Origin: an uncultured Dorea sp. | Lineage (GTDB): Bacteria > Bacillota > Clostridia > Lachnospirales > Lachnospiraceae | NCBI GenBank assembly: GCA_910579925.1 | Contig: CAJTVY010000045.1 | Location: 1-30,659, forward strand | DNA: 30,659 nt | Direction of reading: 5' to 3' | Shown here: one piece after another, positions 7,558 through 16,397 of the stretch | Layout: each line of letters begins with the position of its first letter | Position numbering within the stretch: the first letter of the stretch is position 1 | Notes under the pieces: model-generated | Database searches by the model: none | What the model saw: the letters and a program-made list of their open reading frames with translations, nothing else | Told to the model about the DNA's origin: nothing | Position numbers and translations under genes: made by a program

Positions 7558-9807
7558 ATGAAATTTACGAACGGATTCTGGGCGATGCGGGACGGGATTG
7601 TGCCTGCATATGCAGTCGAATATGGCGGACATATGGTCCGTGAGCAGGAACTGACGGTCTATCTTCCGGCAAAACATATCGCCGACCGGGGAGATCCCAT
7701 GAATATTCCTATGCTGACGATCACGCTGTCCAGCCCTCTGAAAGGGATTATCAAAGTGTCGGCAGTACATCATGCGGGCGCGGTGGTCAGGGGGCCGTTT
7801 GCGCAGATGAATGCAGAGAATCCCCGGATTGAGATTCTTGAGACAGAAGAAGAACTGATTTATTGCAGCGGGAATCTGAAGGCAGTGATTGACAAAAGAC
7901 CTGGGAATTACAGGCTGTCTTTTTATGATGGAGAGCGTTTTCTGACGGAATCTGGCTGCCATAATCTGGCCTATATCAAGGATGGCAATACAGGAAGAAA
8001 TTATATGACGGAACAGCATCTGATCGACGTGGATGAGTATGTATATGGACTGGGAGAACGTTTTACACCTTTTGTCAAAAACGGACAGACGGTTGAAATG
8101 TGGAATGAAGACGGCGGGACTGCCAGTGAAATTGCCTACAAAAATATTCCCTTCCACATTACGAATAAGGGATATGGGGTTCTGGTGAATCATACCGGAG
8201 ATGTGGCTTATGAAATTGCAAGTGAAAAGGTAGAACGCATTCAGTTTTCTGTAGAAGGCGAATGCCTGGAATATTATTTCATAAACGGCGGCAGTCCCAT
8301 GAAGACGGTGGAGAAATATACGGAACTGACCGGCAGGCCGGCTCTTGTGCCGGCATGGTCCTTCGGTTTGTGGCTGTCAACGTCTTTCAAGCCTCATTAT
8401 GACGAGAAGACGACCTCAGAGTATATCAGCGGTATGGCCCGGCGGAAGATTCCCCTGCATGTATTCCATTTTGACGCCTACTGGATGGATGCGCTTAAGT
8501 GGTGCGACTATACCTGGGATCCCAAGGTGACGACAGATCCGAAGGGGATGCTGAAACGGTATCATGAGAAGGGCCTTCATGTCTGCGTGTGGATCAATTC
8601 TTATATTGCCCAGAAGTCATATCTGTTTGCAGAAGGAAAAGAAAAGGGGTATCTTCTGAAACGTACAGACGGAAGCGTCTGGCAGACGGATCTGTGGCAG
8701 CCTGGAATGGCTATTGTCGATTTTACCAATCCGGATGCCTGCGCATGGTTTCAAGAGAAGTTAAAAGTCTTGATGGACATGGGAGTGGACTGCTTCAAGA
8801 CGGATTTTGCAGAGAGGATTCCGGTACGGGACGTTGTCTGGCATGACGGGTCTGATCCGGTAAAAATGCACAATTACTATTCGGTACTCTATAATCAGAC
8901 GGTATTTTCTCTGCTGGAGAGAGAACGGGGAAAAGGAGATGCCGTGGTCTTTGCCAGGTCGTCTTGTATTGGCGGGCAGCGTTTTCCGGTTCACTGGGGC
9001 GGAGACTGTACGGCAACCTATGTGTCAATGGCAGAGACTCTTCGCGGCGGCCTGTCTCTGTCCTTAAGCGGCTATGGATTCTGGAGCCATGACATCAGCG
9101 GGTTCGAGCAGACTGCCACGCCGGATCTGTATAAGAGGTGGTGCCAGTTCGGCCTTTTAAGTTCCCACAGCCGTCTTCATGGCGCGGATTCCTTACGCGT
9201 GCCGTGGCAGTTTGACGAAGAGTCCTGTGATATCCTCAGGGAATTTGTGAACCTGAAGTGCCGTCTGATGCCGTATCTGTACGGAATGGCAGTACAGTCA
9301 CATGCCTATGGCCGGCCTGTGTTAAGACCTATGTTTCTGGAATTTCCTGACGACCCTGGATGTCATACTCTGGACCGCCAGTATATGCTGGGAAATGCGC
9401 TTCTGGTGGCTCCTGTCTTTAAAGAATCGGGAGAAGTAGACTACTATCTTCCCAAGGGCAGATGGATTCATCTGCTTACAGGAGAAAAGAAGGAGGGAGG
9501 AAGCTGGCAGAAGGAAGTGCATGATTATCATTCGCTGCCTCTTATGATCAGGGAAAATACGATTCTTCCCATGGGAAAGAATGAAGAAGATCCGGTATAC
9601 GACTACGATGATGACGTAACTCTGGTATTATCTGAATTCACGGAAGGGGGAACCGCCGCCGCAGAGATTCCGGATGCCTCTGGGAATATCGTAATGAGAG
9701 TTAAGGCAGAGCGTAAAGGTGACGAGATTACAGTTCAGGTAGAAGGAAATAAGAATTATAGGATTAAGAATCTGGGAGACGGGATTGTGAGAGATCACAG
9801 CGTTTAA
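7558..9807 (+). CDS. yicI: alpha-xylosidase, GH31 (YicI/XylS type)
   Basis: This 749-residue cytoplasmic enzyme is close in length and motif layout to Escherichia coli YicI. The nucleophile is D416 in CFKTDFAERIPV and the acid/base is D483 in HWGGDCTATY; from memory, YicI uses D416 and D482. The stretch VVWHDGSDPVKMHNYYSVLYN is also typical of YicI. These enzymes remove alpha-linked xylose from isoprimeverose-like xyloglucan fragments and tolerate some alpha-glucosides. AAGGAAT lies about 8 bases before the ATG. Its stop codon overlaps by 4 bases with the stop of the convergent AraC gene. With the upstream GH31 and the GH127 enzyme it suggests use of hemicellulose side chains. Substrate assignment is by family, not proven. 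Confidence 0.9.
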   Translation: MKFTNGFWAMRDGIVPAYAVEYGGHMVREQELTVYLPAKHIADRGDPMNIPMLTITLSSPLKGIIKVSAVHHAGAVVRGPFAQMNAENPRIEILETEEELIYCSGNLKAVIDKRPGNYRLSFYDGERFLTESGCHNLAYIKDGNTGRNYMTEQHLIDVDEYVYGLGERFTPFVKNGQTVEMWNEDGGTASEIAYKNIPFHITNKGYGVLVNHTGDVAYEIASEKVERIQFSVEGECLEYYFINGGSPMKTVEKYTELTGRPALVPAWSFGLWLSTSFKPHYDEKTTSEYISGMARRKIPLHVFHFDAYWMDALKWCDYTWDPKVTTDPKGMLKRYHEKGLHVCVWINSYIAQKSYLFAEGKEKGYLLKRTDGSVWQTDLWQPGMAIVDFTNPDACAWFQEKLKVLMDMGVDCFKTDFAERIPVRDVVWHDGSDPVKMHNYYSVLYNQTVFSLLERERGKGDAVVFARSSCIGGQRFPVHWGGDCTATYVSMAETLRGGLSLSLSGYGFWSHDISGFEQTATPDLYKRWCQFGLLSSHSRLHGADSLRVPWQFDEESCDILREFVNLKCRLMPYLYGMAVQSHAYGRPVLRPMFLEFPDDPGCHTLDRQYMLGNALLVAPVFKESGEVDYYLPKGRWIHLLTGEKKEGGSWQKEVHDYHSLPLMIRENTILPMGKNEEDPVYDYDDDVTLVLSEFTEGGTAAAEIPDASGNIVMRVKAERKGDEITVQVEGNKNYRIKNLGDGIVRDHSV

Positions 9808-10682
9808 ATTCGGTTCTTTTTCTTCTGGAAAAATGCTTTCCGGTAAGCCGTAGCAGTGATACCCTCATATCGTTTAAAAAGACGCATAAAGTATTTCTCA
9901 TCTCCAATGCCTACCTGTTCACTGATTTCCGCCAGTGTCAGTTTCGGCTCTGACGTCAGATAATTCTTTGCAACCCGGATCCGCTGGCGGTTCAGATATT
10001 CCGTAATGGTATATCCGCTGTAACGTTTAAAGACAGAGGTTAAGTAGGCGGGGTGATACCCGAATTTCACAGCAATCTCTGCAACAGAGAGCATTGTATC
10101 ATAATTAAGCTGCAGCCACTCCATCAGTTCCGCAATACTGTAAGGAATCTTTTCATTCTGCTGCATAAGATGATGTTGGAAGAAGCATTCATTGGTCAGT
10201 TCCAGCAGCAGCGTGCTCTGTGCATAACTGCACTGCCGCAGGGAAAGGCTGCCGAGACGCTTGGACAGGTCAAGAAGCTGAACGAACAGGACGTTGACCC
10301 GACTGTTGGCAGAGAGTGTGCCAGTCTCCGGCAGAATATAAAGAGGAGATTCCTTCTCCTTAAAATAAGCAGCGGCCTGCCGTTCATCTCTAATATTAAC
10401 CTCGTCGGCGCCAAAATAGAAATGAGTCCAGTAAAAAGATAATTCTCCGTCAGAAGGCTGCGTTCCATAATGGCATTCTCCCGGAAACAGAAGCACGAAC
10501 TGACCGGGGGAGAGATGATAGCTGCGCATGCCGGACTGGATATGAAGGATACCTCTGGTTACGGATATCAGCTCATAGGAGTCCATGGTACGTCTGGGAT
10601 GAAGAAACTGGTTCTCATTGGTGAGATTGCCGGCAGTTGAAAACAAAACCGGCCTTCCGGCATCGGAAATTACATACAACAT
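9804..10682 (-). CDS. AraC-family transcriptional regulator
   Basis: This 292-residue regulator has an N-terminal cupin-like sugar-sensing domain (about residues 20-150; YHLSPGQFVLLFPGECHYG is the typical strand pair) and a C-terminal double helix-turn-helix (about 185-285). The second HTH is seen as LAEISEQVGIGDEKYFMRLFKRYEGITATAYR. On the minus strand AAAGGTGG lies 11 bases before the ATG. The gene is divergent from the GH127 gene and converges with the alpha-xylosidase gene. Its own promoter (10736-10764) overlaps a tandem repeat likely to be its operator, so it probably controls the GH127 gene and itself. The inducer is presumably arabinose- or xylose-containing sugar, by context only. 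Confidence 0.92.
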   Translation of the reverse strand: MLYVISDAGRPVLFSTAGNLTNENQFLHPRRTMDSYELISVTRGILHIQSGMRSYHLSPGQFVLLFPGECHYGTQPSDGELSFYWTHFYFGADEVNIRDERQAAAYFKEKESPLYILPETGTLSANSRVNVLFVQLLDLSKRLGSLSLRQCSYAQSTLLLELTNECFFQHHLMQQNEKIPYSIAELMEWLQLNYDTMLSVAEIAVKFGYHPAYLTSVFKRYSGYTITEYLNRQRIRVAKNYLTSEPKLTLAEISEQVGIGDEKYFMRLFKRYEGITATAYRKAFFQKKKNRI

Positions 10683-10735
10683 CTATGATTTGTCCACCTT
10701 TCTTTGGAAACTGTATGTTGCAAAATTCTATGAAA

Positions 10736-10764
10736 ATGATAACATAAATTGTGAAAACAGACAA
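10736..10764 (-). promoter_or_regulatory. promoter of the AraC regulator gene
   Basis: On the minus strand, -35 TTGTCT (10759-10764) and -10 TATCAT (10736-10741) are separated by 17 bp. Transcription would start near 10729, 46 bases before the ATG. The -35 lies inside the first operator repeat, which suggests autoregulation. Confidence 0.55.
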
Positions 10765-10806
10765 TTGTAAAAAACATAAATACTAGTATTTGTACACATT
10801 GTAAAA
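10741..10806. repeat. imperfect tandem repeat, probable AraC operator
   Basis: Two adjacent units, 10741-10772 and 10773-10806, both begin AACATAAAT and end ATTGTAAAA. The second unit also contains the perfect 14-bp palindrome AAATACTAGTATTT (10778-10791), and a third half-copy ATTGTGAAAA lies at 10748-10757. Direct repeats between divergent genes are the usual form of AraC-family binding sites. Binding itself is inferred. Confidence 0.5.
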
Positions 10807-10872
10807 GAGTCCTGCTTCCAGAAAAGAAATCTAAGAATGGCAGGATATATCATAAAAGGAGGACAAAGACAG

Positions 10873-12816
10873 ATGAAGAAAACAGTAACAGAAATCAGAG
10901 AAAGCCAGGTAAAGATTTCAGACGCATTCTGGTCACGGATACAGGAGAAGGTCATTGACGTAGTCATACCATTTCAGGAGAAGGTATTGCATGACGAAGT
11001 TCCGGGTGTCGAGAAGAGCCATGCCATCGAGAATTTCCGGATTGCGGCAGGTTTAAGTCAGGGAGAATTCTACGGGATGGTGTTCCAGGACAGCGACGTG
11101 GCCAAATGGTTAGAGGGCGTTGCCTATTCTCTGGCAGTCAGACCAGACCCAGGACTGGAAGCAAGAACGGATGGAATCATTGAAATCATCGAAAAGGCGC
11201 AGCAGCCCGACGGTTATCTTGATACCTATTTTATTATCAAAGAACCAGAGCATCGGTGGCAGAACCTTCATGAGTGCCATGAACTGTATTGCGCCGGCCA
11301 TATGATGGAGGCGGCCGCAGCCTACTATCGTGTGACAGGAAAGGACCGGCTTCTTCATGTAGTAGAAAGGCTGGCAGATCATATTATCGGAAGGTTCGGA
11401 CCGGAAGAGGAGAAAGAACATGGGTTCCCCGGACACCAGGAAGTGGAGATCGGACTTTTAAAGCTGTACCACATCACAGGGAAAGAAAAATATAAGGATA
11501 TGGCAAGGTATTTCCTGGAGGAGAGAGGAAAGAACCCGGATTATTTCTATGAGGAAAAGATAAAGAGAGGGTGGTCCCACTGGGGGCAGTATAGTACTGA
11601 GAAGCTGGACGTAAGTTATAACCAGGCGCACCAGACGATCTATGAGCAGAAGGAAGCGGTGGGCCATGCGGTCCGCGCCCTGTATATGTATACAGCCATG
11701 GCAGACCTGGCAGGGACAGACGGAGACGACAGACTGTATAAGGCGTGCCGGACTCTGTGGGATAACATCGTTAATCAGAAGCTTTACATTACCGGCGGAA
11801 TCGGCGGGGATTCAGAAGGGGAAGCCTTTGCGGGAAACTATGAACTGCCTAACGACATGGCATATGCAGAGACCTGCGCCTCCATAGCAATGATATTTTT
11901 TGCGCACCATATGCTGGAAATGGATATGGACGGCGCTTATGCAGACATTATCGAGAAAGAACTGTATAACAGTACCATCAGCGGAATGCAGATGGACGGG
12001 AAGCAGTATTTTTATGTCAATCCCCTGGAATGTGAGCCTGGGGTGTCCGGCAGGCTGTTTGGCTACAGGCATGCGCTTCCTACAAGGCCGGGATGGTATG
12101 CATGCGCCTGCTGCCCCCCGAATCTGATCCGTCTGATTACATCCCTGGGGAAATACTGCTTTAGTGAAAGTGATTCCACCATCTATTCCCATCTGATGAT
12201 CGGACAGAAAGCAGAACTTGGAAAGGCGGATATTAGGGTAGAAACCAGCTATCCATGGGAAGGGAAAACAGAGTATTTTATTATGCCAAAGACAAAAGAG
12301 GAATTCACCCTGGCTGTTCATATTCCGTACTATGTGGATGTGAACCGCAGGGAAACCAGCCTGACAGTGAATGGAGAAGAGATGAATCTGCCGGAACTGG
12401 TGAAGAAAGGGTATGCATATATCACAAGGAAATGGGAAAAAGGAGATACACTCTGTCTTCAGTTCCCCATGGAGGCGCGTAAGGTATATGCCAACCAGCA
12501 TGTGCGGGAAGATGCGGGCTGTGTTGCGATCCTGCGCGGTCCCATGGTCTATTGCCTGGAAGGCGCAGATAACGGCGAACTGATCCAGAGCCTTCGTATT
12601 CCGAAAGAAATGAGAGCGGTGCCCTATACCTGTGAGGAAGGAATTCTGAAAGGAAATACATTGCTGAAAATAGACGGTTTCCGCATGGTGGGAAGTGAGG
12701 AACTATACAGTGAAAAACCACCGGTGAAAGAAAAGACAGTGTTGACGGCAATCCCTTATTACGCATGGACGAACCGGGGAGAGAACCAGATGAGAGTCTG
12801 GATACAGGAGGAATAG
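10873..12816 (+). CDS. beta-L-arabinofuranosidase, GH127
   Basis: This 647-residue cytoplasmic enzyme belongs to the GH127 (formerly DUF1680) family and is close in length to HypBA1 of Bifidobacterium longum (658 residues). The zinc-cysteine active site is visible: E333 and C335 in AYAETCASIA, and C413 and C414 in ACACCPPNLIRL. These match HypBA1 E338, C340, C417 and C418 by my alignment; there one cysteine is the nucleophile. The family releases beta-linked L-arabinofuranose from plant glycoprotein or arabinan side chains; some members act on other beta-L-sugars. The ATG at 10873 is chosen over the in-frame ATG at 10837 because AAAGGAGGA (10855-10863) is correctly spaced only for the later one. 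It is divergent from, and probably controlled by, the AraC gene. Confidence 0.9.
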   Translation: MKKTVTEIRESQVKISDAFWSRIQEKVIDVVIPFQEKVLHDEVPGVEKSHAIENFRIAAGLSQGEFYGMVFQDSDVAKWLEGVAYSLAVRPDPGLEARTDGIIEIIEKAQQPDGYLDTYFIIKEPEHRWQNLHECHELYCAGHMMEAAAAYYRVTGKDRLLHVVERLADHIIGRFGPEEEKEHGFPGHQEVEIGLLKLYHITGKEKYKDMARYFLEERGKNPDYFYEEKIKRGWSHWGQYSTEKLDVSYNQAHQTIYEQKEAVGHAVRALYMYTAMADLAGTDGDDRLYKACRTLWDNIVNQKLYITGGIGGDSEGEAFAGNYELPNDMAYAETCASIAMIFFAHHMLEMDMDGAYADIIEKELYNSTISGMQMDGKQYFYVNPLECEPGVSGRLFGYRHALPTRPGWYACACCPPNLIRLITSLGKYCFSESDSTIYSHLMIGQKAELGKADIRVETSYPWEGKTEYFIMPKTKEEFTLAVHIPYYVDVNRRETSLTVNGEEMNLPELVKKGYAYITRKWEKGDTLCLQFPMEARKVYANQHVREDAGCVAILRGPMVYCLEGADNGELIQSLRIPKEMRAVPYTCEEGILKGNTLLKIDGFRMVGSEELYSEKPPVKEKTVLTAIPYYAWTNRGENQMRVWIQEE

Positions 12817-12847
12817 TATTAACCGAATCTGTTTATAATATTTATAT

Positions 12848-12890
12848 AGTACCCTCAACGTATTTGATTTATTTACGCTGAGGGTACTTT
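12848..12890 (+). terminator. rho-independent terminator after the GH127 gene
   Basis: A 14-bp stem with one A-C mismatch (12848-12861 with 12875-12888) has an A+T-rich loop and ends in TTT. It separates the glycosidase transcript from the sialic acid operon. The remaining sequence to 13101 holds the nan promoter and inverted repeat; no small gene was seen there. Confidence 0.7.
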
Positions 12891-12976
12891 CACAGTTGGA
12901 AAGAAGTAACCTGCCATTGTGCAACATTACTAAAAATCCAAGTGAAATGTATCCCCAAAACTGGTCTGTTTTGAAA

Positions 12977-12998
12977 TTTCTGAAAGAAGTTTCAGAAA
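12977..12998. promoter_or_regulatory. inverted repeat, candidate operator of the nan operon
   Basis: A perfect 9-bp inverted repeat, TTTCTGAAA-GAAG-TTTCAGAAA, ends 12 bp upstream of the nan -35 box, with its centre near -58 from the predicted start. It is a good candidate site for the RpiR-type regulator encoded in the operon. A site upstream of the -35 could serve either activation or looping repression. Confidence 0.45.
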
Positions 12999-13010
12999 GA
13001 TTAAAACCTA

Positions 13011-13039
13011 TTGAAAATAAAATCATCAATGGCTATACT
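13011..13039 (+). promoter_or_regulatory. promoter of the sialic acid catabolic operon
   Basis: TTGAAA (13011-13016), a 17-bp spacer and TATACT (13034-13039) give 5 of 6 matches in each box. Transcription would start near 13046, about 56 bases before the nanE start codon. This also argues against translation from the earlier in-frame ATG at 13042. Confidence 0.7.
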
Positions 13040-13101
13040 GGGTGGCAGAAACCAGGAAACAAAAGTACAGTAAACATTCTGCGGCGGGAAAGGAGAAGAG
13101 T

Positions 13102-13791
13102 ATGAAAGAATGTGTAGAACAATTGAAGGGCAGACTGGTGGTATCCTGCCAGGCGCTGCCTGACGAGCCGTTGCATTCATCCTTCATTATGGGGCGGATG
13201 GCGCTGGCGGCAAAACAGGGAGGAGCGGCAGGAATCCGGGCAAATACGAAGGAGGATATTCGTGAGATCCAGACACAGACCGATCTTCCTGTCATCGGGA
13301 TCGTGAAGAGGGATTATGAAGACAGCGGTATCTATATCACGCCTACGATGAAGGAAATTGAGGAACTGATGGAAGTGAAGCCGGAGATTATCGCTATGGA
13401 CGCAACGGGTGGAGTAAGGCCGGGAGGAATGACGCTTGATACATTTTTTAAGCAGGCAAAAGAACGGTATCCGGATCAGCTCTTTATGGCGGACTGTTCC
13501 ACCATCGAGGAAGCGATTCATGCGGATGAGCTTGGATTTGACTTCATCGGGACAACTATGGTGGGGTACACGAAGCAGAGCCAGGGTGACAGGATTGAGG
13601 CAGATGATTTTGAGATTATCAGAAAGATACTGGCGCAGGTAAAGCATCGGGTCATTGCGGAGGGTAATATAGATACGCCCGAGAAAGCAAAACGGGTGAT
13701 TGAACTTGGTTCTTTCTGTGTGGTGGTAGGATCAATTATCACAAGACCACAATTAATCACAAAAGCGTTTGTAAAAAAACTGACAGAATAA
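13102..13791 (+). CDS. nanE: N-acetylmannosamine-6-phosphate 2-epimerase
   Basis: This 229-residue TIM-barrel enzyme converts ManNAc-6-phosphate to GlcNAc-6-phosphate. Family marks are LVVSCQALPDEPLH at the N-terminus, the lysine K69 in VIGIVKRDY (proton-transfer lysine by alignment), FMADCSTIEEA, and E187 in VIAEGNIDTPEKA, followed by VVVGSIITRP at the phosphate site. The start at 13102 is preferred because AAAGGAGA (13089-13096) precedes it; an earlier in-frame ATG at 13042 adds 20 residues that do not belong to the family and lies upstream of the predicted transcript start. It is the first gene of the nan operon, and its product feeds NagA at the far end. Confidence 0.95.
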   Translation: MKECVEQLKGRLVVSCQALPDEPLHSSFIMGRMALAAKQGGAAGIRANTKEDIREIQTQTDLPVIGIVKRDYEDSGIYITPTMKEIEELMEVKPEIIAMDATGGVRPGGMTLDTFFKQAKERYPDQLFMADCSTIEEAIHADELGFDFIGTTMVGYTKQSQGDRIEADDFEIIRKILAQVKHRVIAEGNIDTPEKAKRVIELGSFCVVVGSIITRPQLITKAFVKKLTE

Positions 13792-13879
13792 CACACACGG
13801 TTCAGAGGCAGGCAGAACGATTCATGGCAGAATAAAAAAAGAAACATATAAAAATAAAAAAGAAAAAGGAGAAGAAGCG

Positions 13880-14803
13880 ATGAGAGATTTAAGTAAGTAC
13901 AAAGGAGTGATTCCTGCATTCTACGCATGTTATGACCAGGAGGGCAATATCAGTCCCCAGGGAGTACAGGCTCTGACACAATATTATGTAGAAAAAGGCG
14001 TAAAGGGCCTTTATGTTAACGGCTCTTCTGGGGAATGTATCTACCAGAGTGTGGAGGATCGCAAGATTGTCCTTGAAAATGTCATGAAAGCGGCAGAGGG
14101 CAGGCTTACGATTATCGCCCATGTTGCATGTAATAACACGAAAGACAGCATGGAACTTGCCAGACATGCACAGAGCCAGGGGGTAGACGCTATCGCCGCA
14201 ATTCCGCCGATTTATTTCCGCCTGCCGGAGCACGCTATTGCGAAATACTGGAATGATATCAGTTCTGCCGCGCCGGATACGGATTTTGTTATCTATAACA
14301 TCCCTCAGCTTGCGGGCGTTGCACTCACCATGGGCCTGTTTGAACAGATGCGCAAGAACCCAAAGGTTATCGGCGTAAAGAACTCCTCCATGCCGGTACA
14401 GGACATCCAGATGTTCAAGCAGGCGGCGGGAGAGGATTATATCATTTTTAACGGACCGGACGAGCAGTTTATCAGCGGTCTTGCAATCGGAGCCGAAGGC
14501 GGCATCGGCGGCACCTACGGGGCAATGCCGGAACTGTTCCTGAAGCTTGAGGAATTTGTAAAGGCAGGAGAATTGGCGCAGGCAAGAGAACTTCAGTATG
14601 GGGTCAATGAGATCATCTATAAGCTATGTTCCGCACGGGGCAATATGTACGGAGTTATCAAGGCCGTCTTAAAGATCAATGAAGGTCTGGAGCTCGGAGG
14701 CGTAAGAGAACCTCTGCCGTCTCTGGTGGAAAGTGACATGTCAGTTGTGGAAGAAGCCGCACAGATGATCCGGGAAGCAAAGAAGAAGTATCTTGAGTTT
14801 TAG
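13880..14803 (+). CDS. nanA: N-acetylneuraminate lyase
   Basis: This 307-residue class I aldolase of the DapA/NAL family cleaves Neu5Ac to pyruvate and ManNAc. The Schiff-base lysine is K167 in VIGVKNSS and the proton-relay tyrosine is Y139 in VIYNIPQLAGV. The carboxylate-binding GSSGE lies near residues 48-52, followed by CIYQSVEDR. NAL rather than dihydrodipicolinate synthase is supported by the neighbours (nanE, nanK, nagA). AAAAGGAGAAG precedes the ATG. The 88-base gap after nanE is A-rich, and I see no terminator or promoter in it. Confidence 0.95.
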   Translation: MRDLSKYKGVIPAFYACYDQEGNISPQGVQALTQYYVEKGVKGLYVNGSSGECIYQSVEDRKIVLENVMKAAEGRLTIIAHVACNNTKDSMELARHAQSQGVDAIAAIPPIYFRLPEHAIAKYWNDISSAAPDTDFVIYNIPQLAGVALTMGLFEQMRKNPKVIGVKNSSMPVQDIQMFKQAAGEDYIIFNGPDEQFISGLAIGAEGGIGGTYGAMPELFLKLEEFVKAGELAQARELQYGVNEIIYKLCSARGNMYGVIKAVLKINEGLELGGVREPLPSLVESDMSVVEEAAQMIREAKKKYLEF

Positions 14804-14863
14804 AGAATGTACTCTCGGAACAGATATCGTAGATTTCGGGAATACAAATGAGGAGGATAGAAA

Positions 14864-16369
14864 ATGCAAGGATTTACAGTAATAGATCTGGTTATTTTGG
14901 TAGTATATCTGGCGGCAGTATTATTTGCCGGACTTCACTTTGCAAAAAAAGACATGCAGGGGAAAGAGTTTTTTAAGGGCGACGGCACGGTTCCGTGGTG
15001 GGTAACTTCCGTATCTATATTCGCAACCCTTTTAAGTCCGATTTCCTTTTTGTCCCTCGCAGGAAACTCTTATGCAGGAACCTGGATCATGTGGTTTGCC
15101 CAGCTTGGTATGCTTCTGGCTATTCCGCTGACCATCCGCTTCTTTCTGCCGATTTACAGTAAACTGGATATTGACACCGCATATCATTACCTTGAACTTA
15201 GGTTCGGGAGCAAAGGGCTGCGCGTTCTGGGAGCCGTAATGTTCATTATCTACCAGGTTGGGCGTATGTCGATCATTATGTACCTTCCCTGTATGGTGCT
15301 GGGAAGTCTGACTGGGATCAGCGTAAATATTCTGATTATCATTATGGGTGTAATCGCAATTATTTACTCCTATACAGGAGGACTCAAATCAGTACTCTGG
15401 ACAGATTTTATTCAGGGATCTGTTCTGCTGATTGGCGTCACGTTCTCGCTGATCTTCCTTCTGGCGCATATAGACGGAGGAATCGGAACCGTATTTAATG
15501 TCCTTTCGACGGAACACAAATTCCTGGCAGTGGATCAGCCCATCTTTAACATTAACATTTTTAAAGACAGTGTATTTATCCTGATTGTGGGGGCTGGATT
15601 TAACACAATGGGATCCTATGTGTCAAGTCAGGATATTGTGCAGCGTTTTACAACAACAACGGATACGAAGAAATTAAATAAGATGATGCTGACAAACGGC
15701 GCTCTTTCCATCTTTATTGCCACAGTGTTCTATCTGATCGGAACCGGACTGTATGTGTTCTATCAGCAGAATGAGCTTCCGCCGGCAGCGGCCCAGGATC
15801 AGATCTTTGCATCCTATATTGCATTCGAACTTCCGGTAGGAATTACAGGACTGCTTCTGGCGGCGATCTATGCGGCGTCTCAGTCTACGCTGTCCACAGG
15901 ACTGAACTCTGTTGCGGCAAGCTGGACGCTCGATATTCAGGCCCGACTTACAAAGAAAGAACTGAGTTTCGAGACCCAGACGAAGATCGGTCAGTATGTG
16001 TCTCTGATCGTGGGAATCTTTTCGATTGCGGTGGCAATGGTTCTGGCAAACGGAGGAGTAAAGTCTGCATACGAGTGGTTTAACGGATTTATGGGACTGG
16101 TGCTTGGTATTCTGATCGGAACCTTTATTCTGGGCGCATTTACGAAGGTGGCGAATACATTTGGGGCGACCCTGGCGTTTATTGCAGCGTCCCTTGTCAT
16201 GGTGGGGATCAAGTATTTTGTTCCGGCAGAGTCTGTGACGATCTGGTCCTATTCACTGATTTCCATCGGGGTATCTCTGGCAGTAGGGATTCCGGCAAGT
16301 ATGATTTACAGGAAAGTAAAAGGGGATACATCCCTGCCGGCGCCTGACACCACAATCTATAAAAATTAA
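14864..16369 (+). CDS. sodium/solute symporter (SSS family), probable sialic acid transporter
   Basis: This 501-residue membrane protein has about 13 hydrophobic segments and the SSS (PF00474) fold signatures: WWVTSVSIFATLLSPISFLSLAGNSY at residues 45-70 and the long helix ending GLKSVLWTDFIQG. R134 in QVGRMSIIM and F78/Q80 fit, by my alignment, the residues that bind the Neu5Ac carboxylate and glycerol tail in Proteus mirabilis SiaT; this is from memory. Its position between nanA and nanQ makes Neu5Ac the likely substrate, driven by sodium. GAGGAGG lies about 7 bases before the ATG. Use of an SSS carrier rather than an ABC or TRAP system means uptake of free sialic acid in a single component. 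Confidence 0.88.
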   Translation: MQGFTVIDLVILVVYLAAVLFAGLHFAKKDMQGKEFFKGDGTVPWWVTSVSIFATLLSPISFLSLAGNSYAGTWIMWFAQLGMLLAIPLTIRFFLPIYSKLDIDTAYHYLELRFGSKGLRVLGAVMFIIYQVGRMSIIMYLPCMVLGSLTGISVNILIIIMGVIAIIYSYTGGLKSVLWTDFIQGSVLLIGVTFSLIFLLAHIDGGIGTVFNVLSTEHKFLAVDQPIFNINIFKDSVFILIVGAGFNTMGSYVSSQDIVQRFTTTTDTKKLNKMMLTNGALSIFIATVFYLIGTGLYVFYQQNELPPAAAQDQIFASYIAFELPVGITGLLLAAIYAASQSTLSTGLNSVAASWTLDIQARLTKKELSFETQTKIGQYVSLIVGIFSIAVAMVLANGGVKSAYEWFNGFMGLVLGILIGTFILGAFTKVANTFGATLAFIAASLVMVGIKYFVPAESVTIWSYSLISIGVSLAVGIPASMIYRKVKGDTSLPAPDTTIYKN

Positions 16370-16397
16370 TGTATCGGAATGAGAAGGAGAAGAACGT

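Noticed and set aside
7078..8193. Long open frame (371 codons) on the minus strand across the DUF624 and alpha-xylosidase genes
   Set aside because: It spans two well-supported plus-strand genes and their spacer; the composition (many His, Arg, Gln) is that of antisense to coding DNA.
11812..12501. Open frame of 229 codons on the minus strand inside the GH127 gene
   Set aside because: It is antisense to the active-site region of GH127, with no start signals or recognisable domain.
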